This document shows positions 47,041 through 54,256 of a DNA stretch of 64,000 nt, piece by piece. Location of the stretch: assembly GCF_000375465.1 (NCBI RefSeq), contig NZ_AQXH01000001.1, positions 953,212-1,017,211 on the forward strand. Direction: 5' to 3'. Position numbers and translations under genes: made by a program. How positions within the stretch are numbered: position 1 is the stretch's first letter; each line of letters starts with the position of its first letter. Under the pieces are notes generated by a model. That model was not told where the DNA came from. It saw nothing but the letters and a program-made list of their open reading frames with translations, and made no database searches. The DNA is from Balneola vulgaris DSM 17893 (GTDB lineage: Bacteria > Bacteroidota > Rhodothermia > Balneolales > Balneolaceae).

Positions 47041-47994
47041 ATGAGCTCATGGACGCTTAAATCCATCCCCCCACACGACTGGTTTTTATGCCTGGATGTT
47101 GAATCTTACTTCGATCATGAACACGACCCCGAAACCATTTTCGAAGAAGGCTTCACTCGGCCTATTCCTATTGGAGATCGTGATGTTGTGATTACGGTAT
47201 TCTTTAATGGAGATCCTGATGCACCTGAGTTTCATATCGAATGTAAAGAATCACTCTCTAAAGAGGATATTGATGAGGCCAACGTGAGCTTAAAAAAGAT
47301 CTTAGGCACCGAAATGGATACGCGTCCGCTGTACGACCAAGCCTCGGATGATCCACTATTGGCCGATAAGCTTTCTGAATTATATGGGTTGAAGAGAATG
47401 ACTCGAGCTAATCTTTTCGAGGATATTCAAAATCGTATTGTGGAAATGCAGATGAACCACAAACCGACCGCTAAAAAAATGATGTTTGCTATTCGGGAAG
47501 CCTACGGTGCTGCATTAACCCACAATGGTAAGAATTTACCATCTTGGCCACGGCCACATCAGTTGATGAAAGCGGACCCTGCCAACATACGTAAACTTGG
47601 CCCTACACTACGCAAAGGGCAATATCTTGTAGAGCTGTCTCATAATATTGTTGGGGGCGAAACGGATATGGATTATATCATGAATTGTGACCCAACAACG
47701 GCCTATGAAGAACTCACCAATATCAAAGGTATTGGCCCAACAGCGGCTCAAGATATAATGATGATGCGAGCGCGCACCGATGCTGTTTTTCCAAGTAATA
47801 AGAAGAAAGATGAAGAAAAAGGACTTCGCAGGTGGATTATTTGGAGTTATGGAGGCGATCCTCATAACACCACTGAAGAAGAGTTTCAGCAGATGATACA
47901 GAACTGGCAAGGCCAAGAATCTGCCGCACTTGAATTTCTACATGTGAATTATGTGATTAAGGAAAAAGAACAAAAAGCGAAGGCAAAGAAGTAA
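47041..47994 (+). CDS. HhH-GPD DNA glycosylase, AlkA-like
   Basis: 317 residues. The N-terminal TBP-like beta region (about 1-100, LDVESYFDHEHDPETIF) precedes the helical domain with the helix-hairpin-helix NIKGIGPTAAQDIMMMR near 227-243. The catalytic Asp is probably Asp257 in SNKKKDEEKGLRRW, where usual members have a shorter PADDLGLRR-like segment; the insertion is odd. The likely activity is base excision of alkylated purines. It lies 70 nt after the ligase on the same strand, so probably the same transcript. Confidence 0.83.
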   Translation: MSSWTLKSIPPHDWFLCLDVESYFDHEHDPETIFEEGFTRPIPIGDRDVVITVFFNGDPDAPEFHIECKESLSKEDIDEANVSLKKILGTEMDTRPLYDQASDDPLLADKLSELYGLKRMTRANLFEDIQNRIVEMQMNHKPTAKKMMFAIREAYGAALTHNGKNLPSWPRPHQLMKADPANIRKLGPTLRKGQYLVELSHNIVGGETDMDYIMNCDPTTAYEELTNIKGIGPTAAQDIMMMRARTDAVFPSNKKKDEEKGLRRWIIWSYGGDPHNTTEEEFQQMIQNWQGQESAALEFLHVNYVIKEKEQKAKAKK

Positions 47995-48045
47995 GGGCAG
48001 TTAACCAACATCACTGTAAAGATCTTCTCTAATAGACCACTTAGT

Positions 48046-49152
48046 TCATTTGATGAGTGGATTGGTAAACAACCCAAAGGTGGAATCATCGATTCGAACT
48101 CCTATATGATCGTCCGATACATGAGTAACCATCCCATTATTAGGTAGATGGACTTTATATTCAATTTCGCCTTCCATATTCAATACAAACCAGAGTTGGG
48201 TTGGGCCACTAAGATTCGATTTAAGCCAGATTTGCTGATTTTTAACGATCATTTTATCAGCTACTGCTTTAGTTTTAGGGAATGCATTTCGAATCCGCTC
48301 TTCACTCTCCACATCTAAATAGTTATTCTCCCCATCTTCATGTTTTATGAATTCATCTACCTCTTCAGTAGTTACATCTTCAGTTGGCAACTCAACAGTG
48401 ATAGTACGGAGGGTATCAAATGACTGATTTACCTCTGCAATTTCTGTTGTTTGAGTATCAAATAGCCATAATCTACCGGCGGTTTCCGATTCGGATATTA
48501 ATTGTTTTACACCAAAGGGCAGATAAATCCAGCTCCCAAATCTTCCATTTATAGATTTTCCAATGGGTGCCTGTAATCTCCCAATTATACCTAAAGAGTG
48601 TTCTAATTTTTCTGTGTCAAAATTATAGAGAAATAGATTTGTCGAATTAATTTCTCGATTACCATACGCACGTCCTTTGGTAAAAACTAAGTTTATTGAG
48701 TCTGTTGAAGCGTAGACTTCATACATTGAATAATTGCCCTTTGGTGGGAATGCCTCCCTTATTAGGTTCAAATCCGTATCAAATACTGAATAACGATCTT
48801 GCATCTGATCGTAAACTACAACACGCTCTTCAAAATATGATGGAACCCCAACGTCTTGAACTTCGCCCGGCCCCCTTCCTTTTATAGTTTCGGTGATTAC
48901 TGTAGTAAGGCTCTTATCCGTTTTTATGATTGAGGCCGGATGAAATACTGGGAGGAGTATACTCTCATCAACAGTTGTAATGCTATTTAGACCTAGATAA
49001 CCGAAGTAGAAATCATCGATTTGGCTAACGGACTTTATTAAGGTTGGAGTAAGTGATGGAATTGATTCTATACGTTCACTTGTAGTCTGTTTCTTTGGCT
49101 CTGACGTACATGCCATGCCCATCAATAAAAACCCTAATATTATAAATCTCAT
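48046..49152 (-). CDS. 6-bladed beta-propeller lipoprotein
   Basis: 368 residues with lipobox MGMAC (lipidated Cys15). The mature part contains repeated propeller-type strands, for example IKGRGPGEVQDVGVPSYFEE, YDQMQDRYSVFDTDLNLIRE and GEIEYKVHLPNNGMVTH, as in the 6-bladed propeller lipoproteins of Bacteroidota. These are outer-membrane-anchored and of unknown function; some sit with transporters. Convergent with the glycosylase gene; it follows the fasciclin gene's terminator. Confidence 0.82.
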   Translation of the reverse strand: MRFIILGFLLMGMACTSEPKKQTTSERIESIPSLTPTLIKSVSQIDDFYFGYLGLNSITTVDESILLPVFHPASIIKTDKSLTTVITETIKGRGPGEVQDVGVPSYFEERVVVYDQMQDRYSVFDTDLNLIREAFPPKGNYSMYEVYASTDSINLVFTKGRAYGNREINSTNLFLYNFDTEKLEHSLGIIGRLQAPIGKSINGRFGSWIYLPFGVKQLISESETAGRLWLFDTQTTEIAEVNQSFDTLRTITVELPTEDVTTEEVDEFIKHEDGENNYLDVESEERIRNAFPKTKAVADKMIVKNQQIWLKSNLSGPTQLWFVLNMEGEIEYKVHLPNNGMVTHVSDDHIGVRIDDSTFGLFTNPLIK

Positions 49153-49201
49153 ACCCTATATATTAATTGTAAACAATGAACTATAGGTAATTAGCAGGAA
49201 T

Positions 49202-49230
49202 AAAAAAAGCCGAGCTATTACACTCGGCTT
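49202..49230 (-). terminator. Intrinsic terminator of the fasciclin gene
   Basis: Perfect 8-bp stem AAGCCGAG/CTCGGCTT with an 8-nt loop and seven T on the minus strand. Confidence 0.93.
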
Positions 49231-49279
49231 CGTATTGAGACTTACTCTTTATTAATGTGGATTAAAGAGTATTATGCTA

Positions 49280-49792
49280 CTACTTAGACAATGCTTTTAC
49301 AATGCTTGGTGGTAATATTACTGTATCAATTACATGTACTACACCGTTTGTTGCTACTACATCAGCCATTGCAACCGTTGCATTATCAACCATTACTTTA
49401 CCATATCCTTTTTTCAAAGTGATGGTACTTCCTTCCACCGATTTTGCCTTCATGCCATCTTTAATGGATTTCGACATTACTTTACCTGGCACTACATGGT
49501 AGGTTAATACTGCTACTAACTTATCCTTGTTCTCAGGTTTTAGAAGCATATCTAATATTCCTTCCGGTAATGCAGCAAAAGCTTCATTAGTTGGTGCAAA
49601 AACCGTAAATGGTCCTTCTGATTGTAGGGTTGCCACTAAGTCACCTGCTTTTACAGCTGCTACTAATGTTGATAGGCTCTCAGTTCCTACCGCTAACTCT
49701 ACTATGTTTTTATCTTGTGCTTTCGTGTTCGTAGTTATGATCATTGCAAGTAAAAGTGCAAAGATCCCCGATTTCATTTTCAATTCTCTCAT
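49280..49792 (-). CDS. Secreted fasciclin-domain protein
   Basis: 170 residues with a signal peptide and a single fasciclin (FAS1) domain: LSTLVAAVKAGDLVATLQSEGP, TVFAPTNEAFAALPEG, LVAVLTYHVVPGKVMS and TNGVVHVIDTVILPP. FAS1 domains mediate adhesion or protein contact at the cell surface. An in-frame ATG at 49777 is also plausible as start. An AT-rich 19-bp palindrome lies about 75 nt upstream. In mycobacteria, FAS1 proteins belong to the SigK/RskA regulon; a sigma pair of that type lies 19 kb away here, but no link is shown. Confidence 0.93.
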   Translation of the reverse strand: MRELKMKSGIFALLLAMIITTNTKAQDKNIVELAVGTESLSTLVAAVKAGDLVATLQSEGPFTVFAPTNEAFAALPEGILDMLLKPENKDKLVAVLTYHVVPGKVMSKSIKDGMKAKSVEGSTITLKKGYGKVMVDNATVAMADVVATNGVVHVIDTVILPPSIVKALSK

Positions 49793-49867
49793 GATGAATA
49801 GTCTAGTCTTGATTATAGTTTATCGACGCTTTAAAAAGCTTTAAACCCAGACTTTCATTCCCGACTG

Positions 49868-49886
49868 AACATTAAAATTTAATGTT
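49868..49886. promoter_or_regulatory. Perfect AT-rich palindrome upstream of the fasciclin gene
   Basis: AACATTAAA-A-TTTAATGTT, symmetric over 19 bp, between the antiporter stop and the fasciclin start. It could be an operator or a weak transcription stop for the antiporter gene. Confidence 0.4.
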
Positions 49887-49944
49887 AAACTATTTCACCT
49901 GCACTAAGAAACTGATTGGTAGGCAGTTAGGAATCAGAAAGAAA

Positions 49945-51039
49945 TTACTTACTTCTGATTACAGACCATCGATTTCGCTCTCGAAGTCGAACAAACATAT
50001 AAATAATGGTAGCTGGAATAACGAACCAGAGCATGGCAAATTTAAGATCTGCTGTGAGCGTAGAACCCATTGCATCCATCACTAAATAAGTGAGATAAGT
50101 AAAATAGTAGAATAGGAATATGGCCCCGTCGGTTTTGGTAAGGTCTAGTCCCGCTAAGAAAATAGGAATACACGCTATGCTTACTGCAACCATGAAGGGT
50201 AAATCAAGATATAAAGCTGCTTCCGATACCTGTAAAACTCCTGGAGCTATAATCAAAGTGAGACCTAATGTGAGGAGTATGTTATAAAGGTTACTCCCCA
50301 TAACGTTGGCAACGGCTAAATCAGAGTTATTTCTACGAACGGCTGCTACAGAGGTAGCTACTTCTGGCAAGGATGTTCCTATAGAAACGATAGTTAGGCC
50401 AATTACGAGTTCAGAGATACCCAAAACACGAGCTAATGTAACCGCACTATCCACCATTAAATCTGAGCCTTTTACAATTAGAGCAAGTCCAATTGCTAAT
50501 AGACCAAGGTTTTTAATATAAAACCAAGCCCCATCTGCTAGCTCATCGGCGGTGGTATCTGTTTCGAACACCTCCAGCATTTTTTCATCGGCATCTTCTC
50601 GTCGAATCTGAATGAATGTGAATACCGAATAAGCCACTAGTCCACCCATTAAAATCATCCCATCCGTTCCGGATAAGCCTCCATCTAGTGCCAAAAAAAA
50701 TAGCAGCAAACTTACACCAATCACGATGGGCACGTCTATTCGAATAATTCTACGCGTGATATTAAGTCGACCTACTAGGGCGGCAAAACCGAGAATTAGC
50801 AAGATATTTGCAATGTTACTCCCGATGATATTACCGAGTACAAGATCAGCACTACCTGTTGTTGCGGCTTGAATACTAATGGCTAGCTCAGGTGCACCTG
50901 TAGCAAATGCTACCACGGTTAATCCCATTACAATGGGAGAAATGCCCCATTTCAATCCAAATCGATCTACACCTTTTAGAAATATTTCCGCACCGCCAAT
51001 TAGCGCTACTAATCCAACAACAAAAAGTAAAATAGTCAT
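49945..51039 (-). CDS. Calcium/sodium antiporter (CaCA family)
   Basis: 364 residues from ATG 51039; a longer frame to GTG 51081 adds 14 polar residues not typical of the family. Ten or eleven membrane segments are visible. The two inverted alpha repeats carry the ion sites: ATGAPELAISIQA and GTSLPEVATSVAA, with GNIIGSNIANILLILG and NVMGSNLYNILLTLG after each. A long hydrophilic loop (residues about 150-190, RREDADEKMLEVFE) separates the halves. It exchanges Ca for Na or H across the inner membrane, as YrbG/MaX-type proteins do. Confidence 0.95.
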   Translation of the reverse strand: MTILLFVVGLVALIGGAEIFLKGVDRFGLKWGISPIVMGLTVVAFATGAPELAISIQAATTGSADLVLGNIIGSNIANILLILGFAALVGRLNITRRIIRIDVPIVIGVSLLLFFLALDGGLSGTDGMILMGGLVAYSVFTFIQIRREDADEKMLEVFETDTTADELADGAWFYIKNLGLLAIGLALIVKGSDLMVDSAVTLARVLGISELVIGLTIVSIGTSLPEVATSVAAVRRNNSDLAVANVMGSNLYNILLTLGLTLIIAPGVLQVSEAALYLDLPFMVAVSIACIPIFLAGLDLTKTDGAIFLFYYFTYLTYLVMDAMGSTLTADLKFAMLWFVIPATIIYMFVRLRERNRWSVIRSK

Positions 51040-51081
51040 AGAGTAATTTATTTGGGTGCAAAGGTACGAGGTATTCAGCAC

Positions 51082-51111
51082 AAAAAAAGCCCTTCGATGA
51101 AGAAGGGCTTT
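51082..51111 (-). terminator. Intrinsic terminator of the M61-like peptidase gene
   Basis: Perfect 10-bp stem AAAGCCCTTC/GAAGGGCTTT with a 6-nt loop and seven T on the minus strand. Confidence 0.93.
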
Positions 51112-51138
51112 AGAGTTTCTATAAGCAAAGTATTTCGA

Positions 51139-53040
51139 TTAGTTCCCTAACCAACGCTTTCTTAATAATTGCTGAACTTGCGTAGCCTCAGGGTTTTCAC
51201 GAAGCTTGGTTTTAGTAAGTGTAGGTGAACCCACTTTACCAGAAAGGGTTACTTCTTCCCCATCACGAAGTACAACCATTGTAATATCTGTATCTGGTGT
51301 CCACTGCATTGAAGCTGGCAGCAAAGCTCGAATGTTGTCTAAGTTATACTCAGTGCCATTTATAGACTTTATTACATCTCCGCCTTCAACACCTAAAGCT
51401 TCTAAAGAAGAGTTCAGTTTTATATTGCGGAAGAATACTTCTTTAGATTGAGGATTGGCATCAATGAAGGGAACCTGTCCTTCAAAGAAAAAGGCTGTTT
51501 GCACTTCTTCTTGCTCATAATATAATCCTACTTTCTCGAAGAATTCTTCATAATTAATCGGAGTATCGCCCACTACATGTGTTTGTAGAAACTCACCAAC
51601 TGATGGGTACGTCATTTGAGTGATTTCAGCAATGAGTTTATCATCCTCAAACGGCTGTTCTTTACCGTATTTCTCAGACAATTCTTTCATTAGCGAGAGC
51701 ATACTACGCTGGCCATTACTTTCTTCACGCATCAAGATGTCGATACACATTCCTATCAATGCACCTTTCATGTACACATTGTAATAGTTCGACGCATACG
51801 GTTCATCAATAATAAGCTCACTCATTTTAGTGAAGCTCATTGCATCGTCCATGGTTAGTGAAGTCTCTATTTTTTCCTGAATTTTGTCGTAAAACTCTTG
51901 TTCAGTTTGAAGATCTTCATATACTTGGAAGTGGCTGGCGAAGTATTCCGTTACACCTTCATACATCCACAGGTGTTTTGAGAAAGTGGGTGCGTAGTAG
52001 TCGAAATAATGAACATCTTCAGAGTGCACACTCAATGGGGTTACGATATGGAAGAATTCATGTGATACTACATCAATCATAGCACTTGCAAGATTCGCCT
52101 CTGGCATAGCTTCTGGAAGCACCACTACTGTTGAAGTGTGATGTTCTAAGGCTCCAAAGCCTTGAGGAGCTGTAGGTGACTGAGGAGCTAAATACAGGTA
52201 GATGTCGTAACGAGGCGTGCTGTTCATATCACCTAGATATTCTTTTTGCGCCTCCATCATCTTGAAAACAGTATCTTTAATTTTTGCCGCGGTATGTAAT
52301 CCATTGGGTGAATACACACTCAACACAATTTCGATGTCCCCTACTTGGAATGTCTCCACATCCAAATCTCCATAGAACATTGGGTTGTCAGTGACTTCGA
52401 AATAGCGTTCGGCCAAGTAAATATCAGTAGTTACATTCGTTTTGGTATCGGTAGAAGAGGCCGCTACTGGTAGTGCCGAAGTTTTTTTCAGTGAAGAAGG
52501 CGCAGTCACTGAAATGGTATAGCTATTGTCTTTGAGCTCTTCGAAATAGCCGATAAAACCATGTAAGTTTAATACAAAATTGTCTTCTTCGATATTCGTC
52601 CCAGATGGCGAAAATGGAGTGGGTTTTTCGGTGCCTTCAATATCATAGGTGTCGTTTACGTAGTACCCTATTTTATCCAATTGTTGAGCTGAATCTATAA
52701 TCCATGTATTGGCATCTTGCTTTGTTGCTGGCAGGCTACTTCCGTCATAAGCTGTTACTACTAAACTATCTACGAAACTACCAAAATCACTAATCGCATA
52801 AGTTCCTTGCACTACTTTTGGCAATCGGAAGGTGACTGTGTTCTGAGATAATTTTCCGGGATTCACTTCTACCCAAACTCGGTCGTTGTTAACATTCACT
52901 AAGTCTAGGCTGCTTACTATTGCTGTTTGTTCGGCTGGTGCTTCCTGAGTTGAACTTCCAGTCTCTGCCATTTTAGGTGAGCAGGCAGATACTAAGCCAA
53001 GAGCAAACACTCCATATAATAGGTGCTTCATTCGTATCAT
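51139..53040 (-). CDS. M61-like glycyl aminopeptidase lipoprotein with PDZ domain
   Basis: 633 residues. Lipobox LVSAC places the mature N-terminus at Cys20. The middle has the zinc motif SHEFFHIVTPLSVH and the downstream Glu in WMYEGVTEYFASHF, the HExxH-E pattern of gluzincins; the preceding beta domain and the C-terminal PDZ-like part (SSLEALGVEGGDVIKSINGT) match the M61 order. It should be a periplasmic or surface aminopeptidase acting on glycine- or alanine-starting peptides (substrate inferred). Single gene; its promoter lies in 53041-53150. Confidence 0.9.
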   Translation of the reverse strand: MIRMKHLLYGVFALGLVSACSPKMAETGSSTQEAPAEQTAIVSSLDLVNVNNDRVWVEVNPGKLSQNTVTFRLPKVVQGTYAISDFGSFVDSLVVTAYDGSSLPATKQDANTWIIDSAQQLDKIGYYVNDTYDIEGTEKPTPFSPSGTNIEEDNFVLNLHGFIGYFEELKDNSYTISVTAPSSLKKTSALPVAASSTDTKTNVTTDIYLAERYFEVTDNPMFYGDLDVETFQVGDIEIVLSVYSPNGLHTAAKIKDTVFKMMEAQKEYLGDMNSTPRYDIYLYLAPQSPTAPQGFGALEHHTSTVVVLPEAMPEANLASAMIDVVSHEFFHIVTPLSVHSEDVHYFDYYAPTFSKHLWMYEGVTEYFASHFQVYEDLQTEQEFYDKIQEKIETSLTMDDAMSFTKMSELIIDEPYASNYYNVYMKGALIGMCIDILMREESNGQRSMLSLMKELSEKYGKEQPFEDDKLIAEITQMTYPSVGEFLQTHVVGDTPINYEEFFEKVGLYYEQEEVQTAFFFEGQVPFIDANPQSKEVFFRNIKLNSSLEALGVEGGDVIKSINGTEYNLDNIRALLPASMQWTPDTDITMVVLRDGEEVTLSGKVGSPTLTKTKLRENPEATQVQQLLRKRWLGN

Positions 53041-53253
53041 TTTTAATTCTGTTTTATGTGAGAAAGCTTCAAAACGCTTTCATTGATGAATAGTTACGTG
53101 ATGGTACGAGTTTTAACAGAGATTATCATTGATGATGTATCATAGCCCTATTGTGCTTTATCACTTCGTGTGAATACGAGAAGTCTATGGATCCTCACCA
53201 ACGAAGTGAAGCGTTGTTATTGGGCCATACTGTTCAAAGCTATTCCCCTACAG

Positions 53254-53274
53254 ATCCTGAATCAAGTTCAGGAT
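53254..53274. repeat. Inverted repeat in the island
   Basis: ATCCTGAA and TTCAGGAT with a 5-nt loop. Short elements of this kind are common dispersed palindromes in bacterial genomes. Confidence 0.6.
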
Positions 53275-53291
53275 GACCACATCTTTTACCT

Positions 53292-53317
53292 CGTTCCCAA
53301 CGTCCACGTTGGGAACG
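53292..53317. repeat. Perfect 11-bp inverted repeat in the island
   Basis: CGTTCCCAACG and CGTTGGGAACG with a TCCA loop. No T run on either side, so not a terminator. Confidence 0.75.
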
Positions 53318-53324
53318 CATCCTA

Positions 53325-53338
53325 GAAGCTCTAGCTTC
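53325..53338. repeat. Short palindrome in the island
   Basis: GAAGCT-CT-AGCTTC, immediately next to the preceding inverted repeat. Confidence 0.55.
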
Positions 53339-53342
53339 GCTT

Positions 53343-53390
53343 ATCACGATACTATCCTTAAGCTATCCGATCACGATCTTTCTTAAGCTA
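53343..53390. repeat. Imperfect direct repeat
   Basis: Two copies sharing ATCACGAT then CTTAAGCTA, starting at 53343 and 53370, differing by a 2-nt indel and a few bases. Confidence 0.5.
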
Positions 53391-53412
53391 CAGAAACACA
53401 ATCACTTTCTCT

Positions 53413-53438
53413 TCCCCTTTTGTGTGGACAAAAGGGGA
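53413..53438. repeat. Inverted repeat of at least 11 bp in the island
   Basis: TCCCCTTTTGT and ACAAAAGGGGA with a GTGG loop. A C-rich/A-rich pair that would form a stable stem in RNA of either strand. Confidence 0.7.
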
Positions 53439-53480
53439 GCAAAAACCACCAGCAAGAATTGCTTCGGGCCTTCATTAGCC

Positions 53481-53550
53481 GCGTCAGGCACAACATGCAA
53501 TTCCGCTCCGCAATCCTTACGTCGCGGCGCATGTTCTGCTTCTCTGACGC
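53481..53550. repeat. Nested two-stem inverted repeat
   Basis: GCGTCAG ... CTGACGC encloses AACATGC ... GCATGTT, with 4 and 8 unpaired bases between the stems and a 30-nt GC-rich loop. This 70-nt symmetric unit could fold as a structured RNA or mark a mobile element end. Confidence 0.55.
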
Positions 53551-53718
53551 TATGCAAAATGAAGACAATTCCTGCTCAATTCTAACGCTGGAGATGATGG
53601 GAGCAAATAAAGTATTTCAGGGTATTAACACTTTTCTCTTTCTTAGCAACCAGTCAACCAATCAAGACGTCACCCCCCTTCTTCAGCAATCGGGAAACGA
53701 TGAGGGCAGGGTAGAAAT

Positions 53719-53751
53719 AAAAAACCCTCGCACGGTCAAATACGAGGGTTT
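53719..53751 (-). terminator. Intrinsic terminator of the small-protein pair
   Basis: Minus-strand stem AAACCCTCG/CGAGGGTTT with a 12-nt loop and a T-rich tail, 43 nt beyond the stop at 53794. Confidence 0.85.
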
Positions 53752-53793
53752 ACTCATATAGATATTAAATTCACTTCATTGTCAATCTAATCT

Positions 53794-53997
53794 TTACTCC
53801 CTCTCTAAAGATTTTAACTTGTTGTACGCGTAGGCTCCCCCTGCTATCGCTAATAACCCTAAGCCACCATCTATAGGAGCTTGTTTCGGGTTAGAAGGAA
53901 AAGAAGGAGGCCCTGGTACCCCTTGACTGTAACTCATATTGGATTGAAACAATAAGATTACAATGAATGTGATTGCAACCTGACGTTTGGGTCTCAT
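53794..53997 (-). CDS. Small PID-CTERM-like protein (second of pair), 67 residues
   Basis: A signal-like hydrophobic N-terminus (about 8-24, ending SYSQ), a short Pro-rich part (GVPGPPSFPSNP), then QAPIDGGLGLLAIAGGAYAYNKL and a charged end KSLERE. The APIDGG motif, a hydrophobic stretch and a basic tail match the layout of PID-CTERM short proteins of Bacteroidota, thought to be handled by exosortase-like enzymes (recalled, not searched). Its ATG overlaps the stop of the sister gene (ATGA), and the two share nearly the same C-terminal motif. Confidence 0.72.
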   Translation of the reverse strand: MRPKRQVAITFIVILLFQSNMSYSQGVPGPPSFPSNPKQAPIDGGLGLLAIAGGAYAYNKLKSLERE

Positions 53998-54179
53998 TCC
54001 GTTTCTTTGCTTCGTAATTTTTTAAAAGCGTACGCTCCACCTGCGGCTGCAAGTAAGCCTAAGCCACCGTCGATCGGTGCTTGTGCTGGAGTCGTTGGCA
54101 TGCCTGGTTGTGCTGCAAGTAAACTAGACAGTAGCAGTAATAATGCGATCGTTATAAAAAAGCTAAATAGATACTTCAT
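53994..54179 (-). CDS. Small PID-CTERM-like protein (first of pair), 61 residues
   Basis: From ATG 54179, where a signal peptide begins (KYLFSFFITIALLLLLSS, then LLAAQ); an in-frame ATG at 54242 would put coding sequence across a terminator hairpin and is rejected. Next come a short Pro/Thr linker (PGMPTTPAQ), the motif APIDGGLGLLAAAGGAYAF, and KKLRSKETE. It is a paralogue of the gene at 53794 and coupled to it. No exosortase gene is in the window. The start lies 26 nt beyond the stem of the giant gene's terminator, so it may be expressed by read-through from it. Confidence 0.72.
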   Translation of the reverse strand: MKYLFSFFITIALLLLLSSLLAAQPGMPTTPAQAPIDGGLGLLAAAGGAYAFKKLRSKETE

Positions 54180-54198
54180 AGTTTTAAGATTTGGTCCT

Positions 54199-54235
54199 AA
54201 AAAAGCAGTACCCAACCCCCTCAGGTTGGATACTG
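54199..54235 (-). terminator. Intrinsic terminator of the giant gene
   Basis: Minus-strand stem CAGTATCCAACC/GGTTGGGTACTG (one wobble) with a 6-nt loop, then GCTTTTTT. It sits between the giant gene stop and the small-protein pair. Confidence 0.9.
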
Positions 54236-54256
54236 TAATCATAGGTGGATTAATGA

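Larger units (their letters stand above)
53155..53715. repeat. Non-coding palindrome-rich intergenic island
   Basis: About 560 nt without a convincing gene, higher in GC than the flanks, holding at least five perfect inverted repeats and one direct repeat (listed separately). Two frames of 61 and 113 codons cross it on opposite strands but have no family features and read through the palindromes. The arrangement looks like a dispersed intergenic repeat element; dispersal cannot be tested from one window. Confidence 0.55.

Noticed and set aside
49202-49230. Small RNA gene in the fasciclin-lipoprotein gap
   Set aside because: The structure is fully explained as an intrinsic terminator of the fasciclin gene.
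28762-49792. Regulatory link between the sigma/RskA pair and the fasciclin gene, as in mycobacterial SigK
   Set aside because: The genes are 19 kb apart and I found no shared promoter motif; the parallel is only by family.
53383-53761. Two open frames on opposite strands in the palindrome island (61 and 113 codons)
   Set aside because: No signal peptide, domain or sensible composition; Cys, Arg and Ser rich as in non-coding frames; the frames overlap each other and cross inverted repeats.
54180-54242. Longer N-terminus (ATG 54242) for the first small PID-CTERM-like protein
   Set aside because: The added 21 residues would be encoded across the terminator of the giant gene and would bury the signal peptide inside the protein.
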